From assembly GCA_023384575.1 (NCBI GenBank), contig JAHDVP010000015.1, forward strand, positions 50,145-114,144: 64,000 bases of DNA, read 5' to 3'. Under the pieces are notes generated by a model. That model did no database searches, was not told the DNA's origin, and was given only the letters and a program-made list of their open reading frames with translations. This stretch comes from Acidobacteriota bacterium. Lineage in GTDB: Bacteria; Acidobacteriota; Vicinamibacteria; Vicinamibacterales; JAFNAJ01. This document shows positions 55,921 through 64,000 of this stretch, piece by piece; the stretch's first letter is position 1, and the number at the start of each line of letters is the position of its first letter. The position numbers were made by a program, and so were the translations under genes.

Positions 55921-58449
55921 ATGGTGACGACCGTCGCGACGCTGCTCGTCCTCTTCTGGCTGCCGGGGGCTGTGCTCTTCAGGCTGCCGATCGGCGACCG
56001 CGATCGGCGCGCGGGGCTCGACGCCGACGAACGGGGCTTCTGGGCGGTGGTCGTGAGCGTGGCGTGGACGCTCGGCGTCACGCTGGCGCTCGCGGCCGCC
56101 GGTCTCTACCGGTTCGAGGCCCTGCTCTTCGCCAATCTGGTGACGGCGGGAGGCCTGGCGGCCGTGGCGCGTGGCCGTCTTCGGCTCGGGCCCTCGGCGC
56201 GGAGGCCCACGGTGCAGGCGCTCGTCCCGGTGGCCATCGTCGTCGGCGGCCTCTGGCTGTACCTCCCCCCAAGCGAGATCATCGTCGGCGGCCGCGACCC
56301 GGGCACGTACATCAACGAAGGGATCCAGGTCGCGCAGCGCGGCTCGCTGACCGTCGACGACCCGGTCGTCGCGACCGTCCCCGCCGAATCGCGCGACCTC
56401 TTCTTCCCGTCGCACGGCAACCCCAACTACTACAGCCTCCGCTTCATGGGGTTCTTCGTGATGGACCCGGAGCGCGGCACCGTGGTGGGCCAGTTTCCCC
56501 ACCTCTATCCTGCGTCGATTGCCGTCGCCTACGGCATCAATGGCCTGAGCGGCGCGCGGCAGGCGTCGGTCGCCTGGACGATCCTCGGCCTGCTCGCCGT
56601 CTACTACCTGACCCAGCGCCTCGCCGGCCGCACGGCGGCCGCCGGCGTCGTCCTCATGCTTGCCGTGCACGTCGTCGTCGTCTGGTTCGCGCGGTACCCG
56701 AACGCCGAGGTCGTGATGCTGGCGCTGCTCTTCGCGGCCCTGCTGGCGATCGCGCGTGCGCTGGTCGACGGCATCCGGTTCTTCGCCCCCGTCGCCGGCC
56801 TGCTGGTCGGGCTGCTGCTCTTCCTGCGGTACGACGTCGTCCTGGCCGTGGCGGGCATCTTCGCGGCGCTCGTCGTGGCGCGGGTCAACCGCCAGCGCGT
56901 GGGCTGGGGCTACGCCGCGGTGCTCGTCCCGCTGCTCGGCACGGCGTTCGTGTATCTCGTGCTCGTCATGCGGCCCTACGCCGAGTACCCGCTGCGTTTC
57001 ACGAGAGAGGCCGGCGGCGCCCTCGTCGCGGGCGCCATGCTCCTGGCCTGGCTCGCGGCCGGCTGGTTCGGGCGACACGAGGCGTGGCGCCGCGGCGTCG
57101 TGCGACTGGCCCCTGCGGGCCTCGTGGTGCTGCTCGTCGGCCTCGCCATCTACGCCTACTTCTTCAGGGAAGCCGTGGGGCGCATCGCCCTCCACGATGC
57201 GATGGCCTTCCGAACCATCGCCTGGTACGTGACCGGCTGGGGTCTCGCCGCCATCGTGGCGAGCGCCGCGCTCGTCGTCCCGCGGCTGTTCTGGCGCGAC
57301 CCGGCGTTCTTCGTGGTCGCCAGCACCTACTGCGTGTTCTTCTTCTACAAGATCCGCATCGTCCCCGAGCACTTCTGGATGACCCGACGGTTCCTGCCCG
57401 TCGTCCTGCCGGCGATGCTGCTCGTGCTCGCCGCCGCGGTGACGTGGGCGCTTGGACGCGACGGGGCGATGGCGGCGTTCGAGCGCCTTCGCGGCCGGCC
57501 CACCGTCGCGCGCCGCCCGAGGGCGCAGATCGCCGTGTCTCGCGCCGCGGCCCTCGCCGTCTTCGTGGCAATCGCCTCCGTGTTCTGGCAGGCGAGCCAG
57601 CCGATCGCCGCGCACGTCGAGTACGCGGGCCTCATTCCGCGCATCGAGCAGTTCTCCGAGCGCTTCGGTTCGGACGACCTCGTCGTCGTCGAGTCGCGCA
57701 ACTCGTCCGACATGCACGTCGTGGCGGTGCCGCTGGCCTACATCTACGCCAAGCCGGTACTCGTCCTCGCCTCGCCGCGTCCCGACAAGCGCGCCTTCGA
57801 GCAGTTCCTCGGCTGGGCCCGCGACCGTTATCGGGAGGTCTACTTCCTCGGGGGCGGTGGCACCGACCTGCTGTCGCGGCGCATCGCGGTCGTGCCCGTC
57901 GCGAGCGAGCGGTTCCAGGTGCCCGAGTACGACGCGCCGGTCAATGCCTACCCTTCCGGCGTGCGTGCCAAGGAGTTCGACTTCGGTCTCTATCGCTTCG
58001 TCGACCCGAGGGACGACCCCGGCTGGTTCGTGCTCGACATCGGCGTCGACGACGACCTGCACGTCGTCCGGTTCCACGCGAAGGAGCGGGATGGCGCGGG
58101 ACAGGCCTATCGCTGGACCCGCGACGTGTCGTACGTGTCGGTGCAGCACCTCACGGCCGAGAGCCGGATGCTCACGTTGTGGATGGTCGACGGGGGCCGG
58201 CCGCCGACGGCCCCGCCGGCGGAGGTGGAGATCGCGCTCGACGAACGGGTGCTGGGTCGGGTTGTCGTCGACGGGACGCTGCGCCCCTACACCTTCGGGA
58301 TTCCTGCCGACGTGGCCGCGGCAGCCGCGGCGTCGGACGACCCGGCCAGGCTGAGGATTTCCGTGCCGATCTGGACGCCACGCGCGCACCTTGGCACGCC
58401 GGACGACCGCGACCTCGGCGTACGACTCCAGCGCGTCGAGGCGCGATAA
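55921..58449 (+). CDS. Large polytopic GT-C-like membrane protein
   Basis: An 842-residue protein with about a dozen TM segments in the first 560 residues and a periplasmic C-terminal region (about 565-842). The first periplasmic loop carries GGRDPGTYINEGIQVAQRGSLTVDDPVVATVP, whose Arg-Asp arrangement resembles the catalytic site of GT-C enzymes. The C-terminal part (EVYFLGGGGTDLLSRRIAVVPVASERFQVPEYDAPVNAYP) has no known fold to me. It may be a polyprenol-dependent glycosyltransferase. The ATG lies 4 bp after the aminotransferase stop, and the stop TAA shares its last A with the next start. Confidence 0.72.
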   Translation: MVTTVATLLVLFWLPGAVLFRLPIGDRDRRAGLDADERGFWAVVVSVAWTLGVTLALAAAGLYRFEALLFANLVTAGGLAAVARGRLRLGPSARRPTVQALVPVAIVVGGLWLYLPPSEIIVGGRDPGTYINEGIQVAQRGSLTVDDPVVATVPAESRDLFFPSHGNPNYYSLRFMGFFVMDPERGTVVGQFPHLYPASIAVAYGINGLSGARQASVAWTILGLLAVYYLTQRLAGRTAAAGVVLMLAVHVVVVWFARYPNAEVVMLALLFAALLAIARALVDGIRFFAPVAGLLVGLLLFLRYDVVLAVAGIFAALVVARVNRQRVGWGYAAVLVPLLGTAFVYLVLVMRPYAEYPLRFTREAGGALVAGAMLLAWLAAGWFGRHEAWRRGVVRLAPAGLVVLLVGLAIYAYFFREAVGRIALHDAMAFRTIAWYVTGWGLAAIVASAALVVPRLFWRDPAFFVVASTYCVFFFYKIRIVPEHFWMTRRFLPVVLPAMLLVLAAAVTWALGRDGAMAAFERLRGRPTVARRPRAQIAVSRAAALAVFVAIASVFWQASQPIAAHVEYAGLIPRIEQFSERFGSDDLVVVESRNSSDMHVVAVPLAYIYAKPVLVLASPRPDKRAFEQFLGWARDRYREVYFLGGGGTDLLSRRIAVVPVASERFQVPEYDAPVNAYPSGVRAKEFDFGLYRFVDPRDDPGWFVLDIGVDDDLHVVRFHAKERDGAGQAYRWTRDVSYVSVQHLTAESRMLTLWMVDGGRPPTAPPAEVEIALDERVLGRVVVDGTLRPYTFGIPADVAAAAAASDDPARLRISVPIWTPRAHLGTPDDRDLGVRLQRVEAR

Positions 58450-59681
58450 TGAACGGGCGGCCGCCAAGCGGCCGCCGCGTGCCCATGCCCCCAGCCCTGC
58501 ACATCTACGACGCCCGCGAGCGGGCGCTCGTCCGCCTGGCCGACCTCGTGCTGGCCGCCGGAACGACGCTCGCGCGGGTGGTGCCGCCGAGACCGTGGGC
58601 GCCGCCGCCACGCCGGGTCCTCCTGCTCAGACTCGAGCGCATCGGCGACCTCCTGATGACACTCGGGGCGATCCGGCTCGTACGGCGTCTGCTCCCCGAC
58701 GCAGCGATCGACCTCGTCGTCGGCAGCTGGAACGAGGAGATCGCCCGGCTGGTCGCCGAAGTCTCGCGCGTCGAGTCGCTCGACGTCCCGTGGCTCGCCC
58801 GCGAAGGGAGGGGCGCGTCGTGGCCGGCGCTGGTGGCGCGCGCACGATCGTGGCGACACCGGCGGTACGACCTCGCCATCAACTTCGAGGGCGACATCCG
58901 GTCGCACCTGCTGATGGCGATGTCGCGTGCCCCGGTGCGTGCCGGCTTCCCGATGGCCGGCGGCGGGCCGGTGCTCACGCTGCGCGTCGACCACGACCCG
59001 ACGCGCCCCACGGCCGACAACGCACGACGGCTCGTCGAGCGTGTGGCGGAACGCTGCGCGCTCGCGCTGCCCGTCGATGCGCCCGCGGAGGCCCATCGCC
59101 TCGTCGTCCCAGACGAGGCGAGGCGGAGAGCGGATGGCCGCCTGGCGGCCGTCGCCGGGGCCAGGCGCCTCTTCGGTCTCCACGCGAGTGGCGGGCGCGA
59201 GATCAAGCAGTGGCATCCCGACCGGTTCGGCGAGGCCGTCGCGGTGCTGGCTGCCCGGCACGACGCCGCGGTGGTGCTGACGGGTGGCCCCGCCGACCGG
59301 GCGCTCGTAGCGGCTGCCCGTTCCCGCATTCCCGACGGCGTGCCCGTGGTCGACCTCGCCGGTGACGTCGACCTCGTCACGCTGGCGGCCGTGCTCGCGC
59401 GGCTCGACCTCTTCGTCACCGGGGACACGGGGCCCATGCACCTCGCGGCCGCGGTCGGCACGCCCATCGTGGCCGTTTTCGGGCCCTCGACGCCGCTGCG
59501 CTATGCCCCGCTCGCGGCCCACAGCCGCGTGGTCCGCATCGACCTGCCGTGCAGCCCGTGCAACCGGATCCGGCTGCCGCCGGTCAGGTGCCGGGGCCAC
59601 GTGCCCGATTGCCTCGAAGGCATCTCGACCGAGATGGTGATCGCCGCCGCCGAGGACCTGCTCGCTGAGGCGGGGCGATGA
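58449..59681 (+). CDS. Glycosyltransferase family 9 (heptosyltransferase-like)
   Basis: A 410-residue GT-B of family 9, which includes lipopolysaccharide heptosyltransferases. Motifs: RVLLLRLERIGDLLMTLGAIRLVRRLLPDAAIDLVVGSWN, INFEGDIRSHLLMAM, LHASGGREIKQWHPDRFGEAVAVL and FVTGDTGPMHLAAAVGTPIVAVFGPS. The start is either ATG 58449 (overlapping the preceding TAA) or ATG 58485; the first is used here because of the coupling. The stop overlaps the next gene as ATGA. Role: probably core or surface-glycan extension. Confidence 0.9.
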   Translation: MNGRPPSGRRVPMPPALHIYDARERALVRLADLVLAAGTTLARVVPPRPWAPPPRRVLLLRLERIGDLLMTLGAIRLVRRLLPDAAIDLVVGSWNEEIARLVAEVSRVESLDVPWLAREGRGASWPALVARARSWRHRRYDLAINFEGDIRSHLLMAMSRAPVRAGFPMAGGGPVLTLRVDHDPTRPTADNARRLVERVAERCALALPVDAPAEAHRLVVPDEARRRADGRLAAVAGARRLFGLHASGGREIKQWHPDRFGEAVAVLAARHDAAVVLTGGPADRALVAAARSRIPDGVPVVDLAGDVDLVTLAAVLARLDLFVTGDTGPMHLAAAVGTPIVAVFGPSTPLRYAPLAAHSRVVRIDLPCSPCNRIRLPPVRCRGHVPDCLEGISTEMVIAAAEDLLAEAGR

Positions 59682-61528
59682 GCGTCGAGCGAGGGGTACT
59701 CTGCCTCGTTCTGCCCGGCGGCGCCAGGCGCGACGTCGGTCTCACCGACGCGCTCGGCGTCGAAGGCGCCGAGCAGGCGGCGCGCGATGCCAACGCGTGG
59801 ATCAAGGGGCTGCGGCACGCGCGCGTCGACGGCCTGACGCTGCGCGACCGCTTCACCTATCGCGACGACTCGCTGTGGTGGTTCGCCGAGCTGTTCCTGC
59901 ACAAGGAGGGGCAGGTCACCTCGTGGTTCGAGACGCTGGGCGCGCTCGAGCGGGCGATCGCGGCCCACCGCCCGGCGGCGATCGAGGTCGCCGACGGCGA
60001 CGAGGTCCTGCTCTTCGTCGGACCGCTCGTCGCGGCCCGACACGGCACCACCTGGCGCGGACCGCGAGCCGTGGCGCCTGGTCCACGCCAGGCGCTGCGG
60101 CTCGCCGTCCGCAGTCGGTACTTCACGTGGTCGGCCATCGCGGGGCGCTGGCGCCCGCGCGAGGCCGCGGCACGGCCGGCACCAGGAGGCCTCGCCGCGT
60201 TCGTGCACTCGGCGTTCTGGCGGCGGGAGGCGGGGGGCGGATCGGGGGAGGAGGGCTATGTAGGTCCCGTACTCCGCGCGCTCGACGCAAGGGCGCCCGG
60301 CCGGCTGCACCTGGTCGGCGTCGGACCACGCGCCAACTTCCGGGCACGCCGGTGGTGGCACGGCGTCGTGGGCGCCGGCACCCACGATGCCGGGTTCCCG
60401 TTCTCGCCAATCGAGGCCCTCGCACCGCGGCCGGCCATCGCGTCATCGATCGATCTCTGGCACGCGCGGCACGAGGTGCGTGCGGCCCTGGAACGATCCA
60501 GCGACCTGCGCGCGCTGTCCGTTGTGGCCGGCGTGGACTTCTGGCCGCTGGTGCGGGCGGAGCTCGCCGGCATCGCCCTGCTGCAGTTCCCCTGGTCGGC
60601 CCGGGCCATGGACGAGGCCGGCGCGGCGCTCGATGCCCTCCAGCCGGCCGCCGTCATCACGTACGCGGAGGCTGGCGGGTGGGGCCGGGCGCTGGCCCTC
60701 GAGGCCAGACGCCGCCGAGTGCCCTCTGTCGGGCTCCAGCACGGGTTCATCTACCGTCACTGGCTCAATTACCTGCACGAGCCCGACGAGATGCGGCCGT
60801 CCGAGCGCCGGCCGACCGACGTCGGCTTTCCGCGGCCCGACCTCACGCTGCTCTACGACGGCTTCGCCGAGCGTCACCTGCTCGACGCGGGCCGCTTTCC
60901 GCCCGAATCGCTCCGGGTCACCGGGAGCCCGGGCCTCGACGTGCTGGTCGAGCGGATGGGGAAGCTGGGCAAGAGCGACATCGAGGCCGCTTGCCGGGAC
61001 GTGGGCGCGCGACCGGGCGACCGCGTCGTGCTCGTGGCCACGAAGTACGCGCAGGTCCGGCCCGTCTTCGCCGACCTCGTCAAGGCGTCTGCCGCCGTGC
61101 CGGACGTGAAGCTCGTCGTGAAGTGCCATCCGGCCGAGACCCCGGAGCCGTACCAGGCGGATGCCGCCGGCGCGCCGCATGTGTCGATTGCGCCGGCCTC
61201 CGCCGACCTCGCGCGGCTCGTGGCCGCGGCGCGGGTCGTCGTCACCGTCAACTCCACAGTCGCCATCGACGCCATGGCCCTCGACGTGCCGGCGCTCGTC
61301 GTGGCGCTGCCGAGCAATCTCACGCCCTTTGTCGATGCGGGCGTGATGGCTGGCGCCTCAGGGGTGGCCGACATCGTCCAGCGCCTCCGCGAGCTCGTGC
61401 ACGACGACGAGGCACGCGCGCGCTTGGCGGGAGAGCGTCGCGAATTCCTGGTTCGACACCGGATGGTGCCTGACGGGCGGGCGGCCGAGCGGGCGGCCGG
61501 CGAGATCCTGCGGCTGGCGGGTGAATGA
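59678..61528 (+). CDS. Putative GT-B-like glycan transfer protein, family unclear
   Basis: A 616-residue protein I cannot place in a named family. The C-terminal half resembles capsule/CDP-glycerol-type transferases or UDP-GlcNAc epimerase folds: GRALALEARRRRVPSVGLQHGFIYRHWLNY, LLYDGFAERHLLDAG, LRVTGSPGLDVLVE, VVLVATKYAQVRPVF, VKCHPAETPEPY and VVVTVNSTVAIDAMALDVPALVV. The N-terminal third (ANAWIKGLRHARVDGLTLRDRFTYRDDSLWWFAELFLHKEG) has no recognisable motif. Overlaps GT9 by ATGA. It ends the plus-strand chain; a strong hairpin follows immediately. Confidence 0.75.
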   Translation: MSVERGVLCLVLPGGARRDVGLTDALGVEGAEQAARDANAWIKGLRHARVDGLTLRDRFTYRDDSLWWFAELFLHKEGQVTSWFETLGALERAIAAHRPAAIEVADGDEVLLFVGPLVAARHGTTWRGPRAVAPGPRQALRLAVRSRYFTWSAIAGRWRPREAAARPAPGGLAAFVHSAFWRREAGGGSGEEGYVGPVLRALDARAPGRLHLVGVGPRANFRARRWWHGVVGAGTHDAGFPFSPIEALAPRPAIASSIDLWHARHEVRAALERSSDLRALSVVAGVDFWPLVRAELAGIALLQFPWSARAMDEAGAALDALQPAAVITYAEAGGWGRALALEARRRRVPSVGLQHGFIYRHWLNYLHEPDEMRPSERRPTDVGFPRPDLTLLYDGFAERHLLDAGRFPPESLRVTGSPGLDVLVERMGKLGKSDIEAACRDVGARPGDRVVLVATKYAQVRPVFADLVKASAAVPDVKLVVKCHPAETPEPYQADAAGAPHVSIAPASADLARLVAAARVVVTVNSTVAIDAMALDVPALVVALPSNLTPFVDAGVMAGASGVADIVQRLRELVHDDEARARLAGERREFLVRHRMVPDGRAAERAAGEILRLAGE

Positions 61529-61529
61529 G

Positions 61530-61567
61530 CCTCGGCGGCGTCCGGGATCTTCCGGTCGCCGCCGAGG
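61530..61567. terminator. Bidirectional terminator hairpin
   Basis: CCTCGGCGGCG and its exact complement (61557-61567) form an 11-bp stem with an inner CCGG pairing, starting 2 bp after the preceding stop. It lies between convergent genes ending at 61528 and 61595, suiting a shared stop. No T-run follows. Confidence 0.55.
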
Positions 61568-61594
61568 GTGCTCCGGTGGGTGGGGCGGCCGGGG

Positions 61595-62320
61595 CTAGCG
61601 CGCGATGCGCATCGACGGCCGGTCCTTCGGCACCTCCACCGCCTTCAGCGCCAGCGTGAACGAGCCGTCGAAGATCGACCCGATCGCGTAGACGAGATAC
61701 GTGCGGAAGGGCTCGAGCGTCACGGTCAGCGGACCGAAGACGGGCGTCGCGTCGCCTGCGGGGGCGATCGCCACCTGCCAGTCGCCGGGCTGCAGCCTGA
61801 CCGACGGGCTCTGGTCGCCGTTCTCGAAGTCGCGGACGACCGCGCGCGGGGCGCGGCCGCGGCTGTAGAAGTCGCGGGCGAGCGTCACGTCGACGGCCGG
61901 CGCAAACGCGGTGTGATGGGCGATGACGCGCGTCGAGCCGGGCGCCACGGCGCTGAAGTCGTTCTCGAAGACGCTGGCCGTCGGCCCGCCGATGGCGTCG
62001 AGGTGCGCCACGACGCTGTAGCTCTTGGCGGCCTCGAAGGTGAGCGTCACGGGTCCGAGGGCCGGCGCGCCCGCGCAGGACCCCGCCGTGTCGTCGTAGA
62101 TGGCGATGTCGAAGGTGCCGACGAGCGGCACCGGGCCGGCAATGTTGCCGAAGGTGAAGTCCTCGATGGCGCAGGCGCCGTTCACCGAGATGTCGACCGG
62201 GAACCCGTCGGTCCCCGGAATGCCGTGAACGACGAACACGCCCGTCGTCTGCGCCGAGGCAGCCACGGGCACGAGGCCGAGGGTGGCCACCAGGGCCGTG
62301 CGGATGACGTGCTTGAACAT
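61595..62320 (-). CDS. Exported DUF4397-type protein
   Basis: A 241-residue exported protein. The signal peptide is MFKHVIRTALVATLGLVPVAASAQ (cleavage after about 24). The mature part has a repeated beta-sandwich pattern (VFVVHGIPGTDGFPVDISVNGACAIEDFTFGNIAGPVPLVGTFDIAIYDD, and later TRVIAHHTAFAPAVDVTLARDF) consistent with two DUF4397 domains, which occur in surface or secreted proteins. Two Cys (in NGACAIEDF and GSCAGAP) could form a disulfide. GGAGG lies 9 nt before ATG 62320. It diverges from the polysaccharide deacetylase. Confidence 0.8.
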   Translation of the reverse strand: MFKHVIRTALVATLGLVPVAASAQTTGVFVVHGIPGTDGFPVDISVNGACAIEDFTFGNIAGPVPLVGTFDIAIYDDTAGSCAGAPALGPVTLTFEAAKSYSVVAHLDAIGGPTASVFENDFSAVAPGSTRVIAHHTAFAPAVDVTLARDFYSRGRAPRAVVRDFENGDQSPSVRLQPGDWQVAIAPAGDATPVFGPLTVTLEPFRTYLVYAIGSIFDGSFTLALKAVEVPKDRPSMRIAR

Positions 62321-62513
62321 GGTGCGATTTCCTCCAGGTGCGTCGGGGCGCGGCCTCCGGCTCTTGCGCCCACCTTGTTCGCCGGAGCCCCCCTGAATGA
62401 CTCGCCGGGCGACCTCGGACTGACTGCGCACTGAGACGCCGGCCCCGCGCACGGGGATCCCGACCCGAAGCCTGAGAACGGCTGACGTGACCGTGGGCGA
62501 ACAATCTGCGAGA

Positions 62514-63332
62514 ATGCCGCGTTGGCGGGACATGCGGAACGCCCTGTCGGTGGACTTCGAGGACTGGTACCAGCCGCTTGCGGCCAGACACGTGGCCGGT
62601 TGGGAACGCTTCCCGAGCCGTGTCCCGGACGACGCACGGCGCCTTGTCGACCTGCTCGGCCGGCACTCCGTCCGGTGCACCTTCTTCGTGCTCGGGGAGG
62701 TCGCCACCGAGTTCCCTGACGCCGTGCGCGCGATCCATCGCGCCGGCCACGAGGTCGCCAGCCATGGCCACCGGCACGTGCCGCTCTTCGCGCAGCCGCG
62801 TGAGCGGTTCGAGCGCGAGACGCGCGAGGCCATCGATCGCCTCGAGCAGTTGACCGGCGAGCGCGTGCTGGGGTTCCGGGCGCCCTTTTTTTCGATCCGC
62901 CGCGATTCGCTGTGGGCGATCGACAGCCTGCGGCAGCTCGGACTCGTCTACGACTCGAGCATCCACCCGACGGCCGGGGTGCTGCACGGCTACCGTGACG
63001 GCGGACGTGTGCCCTACACGCACCCGAATGGCCTGCGCGAGTTCCCGATCACGACCTTCCCTCTGGCTGGCGCGGCGGTGCCTTTCGGTGGCGGGGTGTA
63101 TTACCGCCTGTTGCCCTACCCCTGCATCCGGCACGGCCTGAAGCGGCTCAACGGCCGTGCGATCGGGGGGAACGTCTACTTCCACCCCAGGGAGATCGAC
63201 CCCACATTGCCGCGCCTCAGCACCGGGTGGAAGCTGAAGCTGATCATGTACGCCGGCACGCGGTCGTTCGAGACCAAGCTGGAGCACCTGCTCGACGACT
63301 TTGCGTTCGGACCGATCCGGGAATGGCTTTGA
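62514..63332 (+). CDS. Polysaccharide deacetylase (XrtA/PEP-CTERM-type, CE4)
   Basis: A 272-residue NodB-type deacetylase that removes acetyl groups from amino sugars. It has ALSVDFEDWYQ (catalytic and metal Asp region), SHGHRHVPLF (metal His pair), FRAPFFSIRRDSLWAID and DSSIHPT motifs. The NALSVDFEDWYQ start and the C-terminal GGNVYFHPREIDP...LPRLSTGWKLKLIMYAGTR region match the DUF3473-containing subfamily linked to exosortase (XrtA) loci, although no exosortase is visible in the window. The start could be ATG 62514 or ATG 62532; GTG 62487 is also open. It may modify the glycan made upstream. Confidence 0.85.
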   Translation: MPRWRDMRNALSVDFEDWYQPLAARHVAGWERFPSRVPDDARRLVDLLGRHSVRCTFFVLGEVATEFPDAVRAIHRAGHEVASHGHRHVPLFAQPRERFERETREAIDRLEQLTGERVLGFRAPFFSIRRDSLWAIDSLRQLGLVYDSSIHPTAGVLHGYRDGGRVPYTHPNGLREFPITTFPLAGAAVPFGGGVYYRLLPYPCIRHGLKRLNGRAIGGNVYFHPREIDPTLPRLSTGWKLKLIMYAGTRSFETKLEHLLDDFAFGPIREWL

Positions 63333-63334
63333 GC

Positions 63335-63994
63335 ATGGACGACTCGCAGACGAAGCAGCAGGCGTACTTCGATCGGATCGCCGCCGAGTTCGACGCGCAC
63401 TACGCGCAGCACAAGGGCCTCGTCGAGCGTCTCGTCGACCGCGTGTTCAGGCAGGGCATGGCGCAGCGCTGGGCGTTGGTCACCGAGCGGATGGACTGGA
63501 CCGGTCAGGCGGTGCTCGACGTCGGGTGCGGTCCCGGTCGCTACATGGCGGCGCTCGTCGGGCGGGGGGCGTCGCACGTGACCGGCATCGACTTCGCCGC
63601 GTCGATGATCGAGGTCGCGAGGGCGAACCTGGAAGCGGTCGGCGTCGCCTCGCGGTGCGATCTCGTCACGGGCGACTTCCTCGCGACGGACTTCCCACGT
63701 CCCTTCGACACCGTGCTCGCCATGGGGTACTTCGACTACGTCCTCGGCGGTGCGGCACTCGAGGCGCACTTCGGCCGGATGTGGCAGCTGGCGGGCCGGC
63801 GGGTGGTCGCGAGCTTCCCCTATCGCTGGTCGTTCAAGACCTTCCCGCGATGGGTGTGGCTCTCACTCAGGCGCTGCCCCGTCCGCTTCTACTCAGTGGG
63901 AGAGGTCGACGCGCTGATGGGCCGGCTCGGTATCCGACGGTACGAGCGACACCGCATGAGCGGCACGATCCTGGTCGTGGCCGAGAAGGGATGA
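63335..63994 (+). CDS. Class I SAM-dependent methyltransferase
   Basis: A 219-residue Rossmann-fold methyltransferase. The SAM-binding motif I is VLDVGCGPGRYMAALVG (about 50-66), followed by VTGIDFAASMIEVARANLEAVG and DTVLAMGYFDYVLGGAAL. The acceptor cannot be read; in this position, after the deacetylase, a sugar or lipid methylation is likely, but so is small-molecule methylation. The start may be ATG 63323 (overlapping the previous stop by 10 bp) or ATG 63335. The stop at 63992-63994 leaves 6 bp to the window end. Confidence 0.85.
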   Translation: MDDSQTKQQAYFDRIAAEFDAHYAQHKGLVERLVDRVFRQGMAQRWALVTERMDWTGQAVLDVGCGPGRYMAALVGRGASHVTGIDFAASMIEVARANLEAVGVASRCDLVTGDFLATDFPRPFDTVLAMGYFDYVLGGAALEAHFGRMWQLAGRRVVASFPYRWSFKTFPRWVWLSLRRCPVRFYSVGEVDALMGRLGIRRYERHRMSGTILVVAEKG

Positions 63995-64000
63995 GGCGGC

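Noticed and set aside
56064..59681. A 1205-codon plus-strand frame, apparently a giant glycosyltransferase
   Set aside because: The first 795 codons are an off-frame reading of the GT-C-like gene; the real GT9 begins at ATG 58449.

Overview
The window looks like chromosomal DNA of a GC-rich, Gram-negative bacterium, most likely an Acidobacteriota member of the Vicinamibacteria type. Pointers to this are an acidobacterial-type VWFA-related secreted protein, a MurE of the meso-diaminopimelate type, several secreted or outer-membrane proteins, and an O-antigen/exopolysaccharide-like glycan cluster with GT9 and GT-C type enzymes. No rRNA, CRISPR array, prophage or complete insertion sequence was seen. 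Coding density is very high, and no gap between genes exceeds about 300 bp.

Layout. 1-3.4 kb: end of rpiB, glyA and a DinG/XPD-like helicase. 3.4-5.5 kb: a minus-strand VWFA protein, divergent from an orphan Dam-type methylase. 5.6-8.3 kb: secreted TPR protein, yggS, divIVA, yggU. 8.3-14.1 kb (minus): small membrane protein, lepB, lepA, citrate synthase and a cellulose-synthase-like GT2. 14.2-21.2 kb: larB, mutS2, dnaG, rpoD and a tRNA(CAU). 21.4-26.6 kb: outer-membrane barrel protein, a secreted unknown, zinc-ribbon protein, RNase HI, pgeF/acpS (divergent, with overlapping start codons) and a SpoVG-like small protein. 26.7-45.2 kb (minus): a B12-type radical SAM protein preceded by the whole division and cell wall cluster mraZ-rsmH-ftsL-ftsI-murE-murF-mraY-murD-ftsW-murG-murC-ftsQ-ftsA-ftsZ. 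45.5-64 kb (plus): a divergent YchF-like P-loop protein, then a long glycan cluster of glycosyltransferases, an SDR epimerase, a DegT aminotransferase and a 616-aa predicted glycan-transfer protein; after a DUF4397 protein on the minus strand, an XrtA-type polysaccharide deacetylase and a methyltransferase close the window.

How the genes work together. mraZ to ftsZ supplies the lipid II pathway (MurC-G, MraY), the septal synthase (FtsW/FtsI with FtsL/FtsQ) and the FtsA/FtsZ ring. It has a near-consensus sigma70 promoter and four 10-bp-phased MraZ boxes over the predicted transcription start. murB and ddl are absent from the cluster. The 46.6-64 kb genes can be read as a pathway that modifies, assembles and displays a lipid-linked or surface polysaccharide, coupled by repeated 4-bp start/stop overlaps.

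The most noteworthy non-genic signals are three inverted-repeat elements (11175-11434, 26565-26649, 35799-35921), the phased MraZ operator, and extended -10 boxes lying only 6-12 nt from start codons, which suggest leaderless or nearly leaderless transcripts. I did not see a clearly new defence or mobile system; the best candidates for new biology are the glycan cluster, the SpoVG-like protein and the repeat elements.
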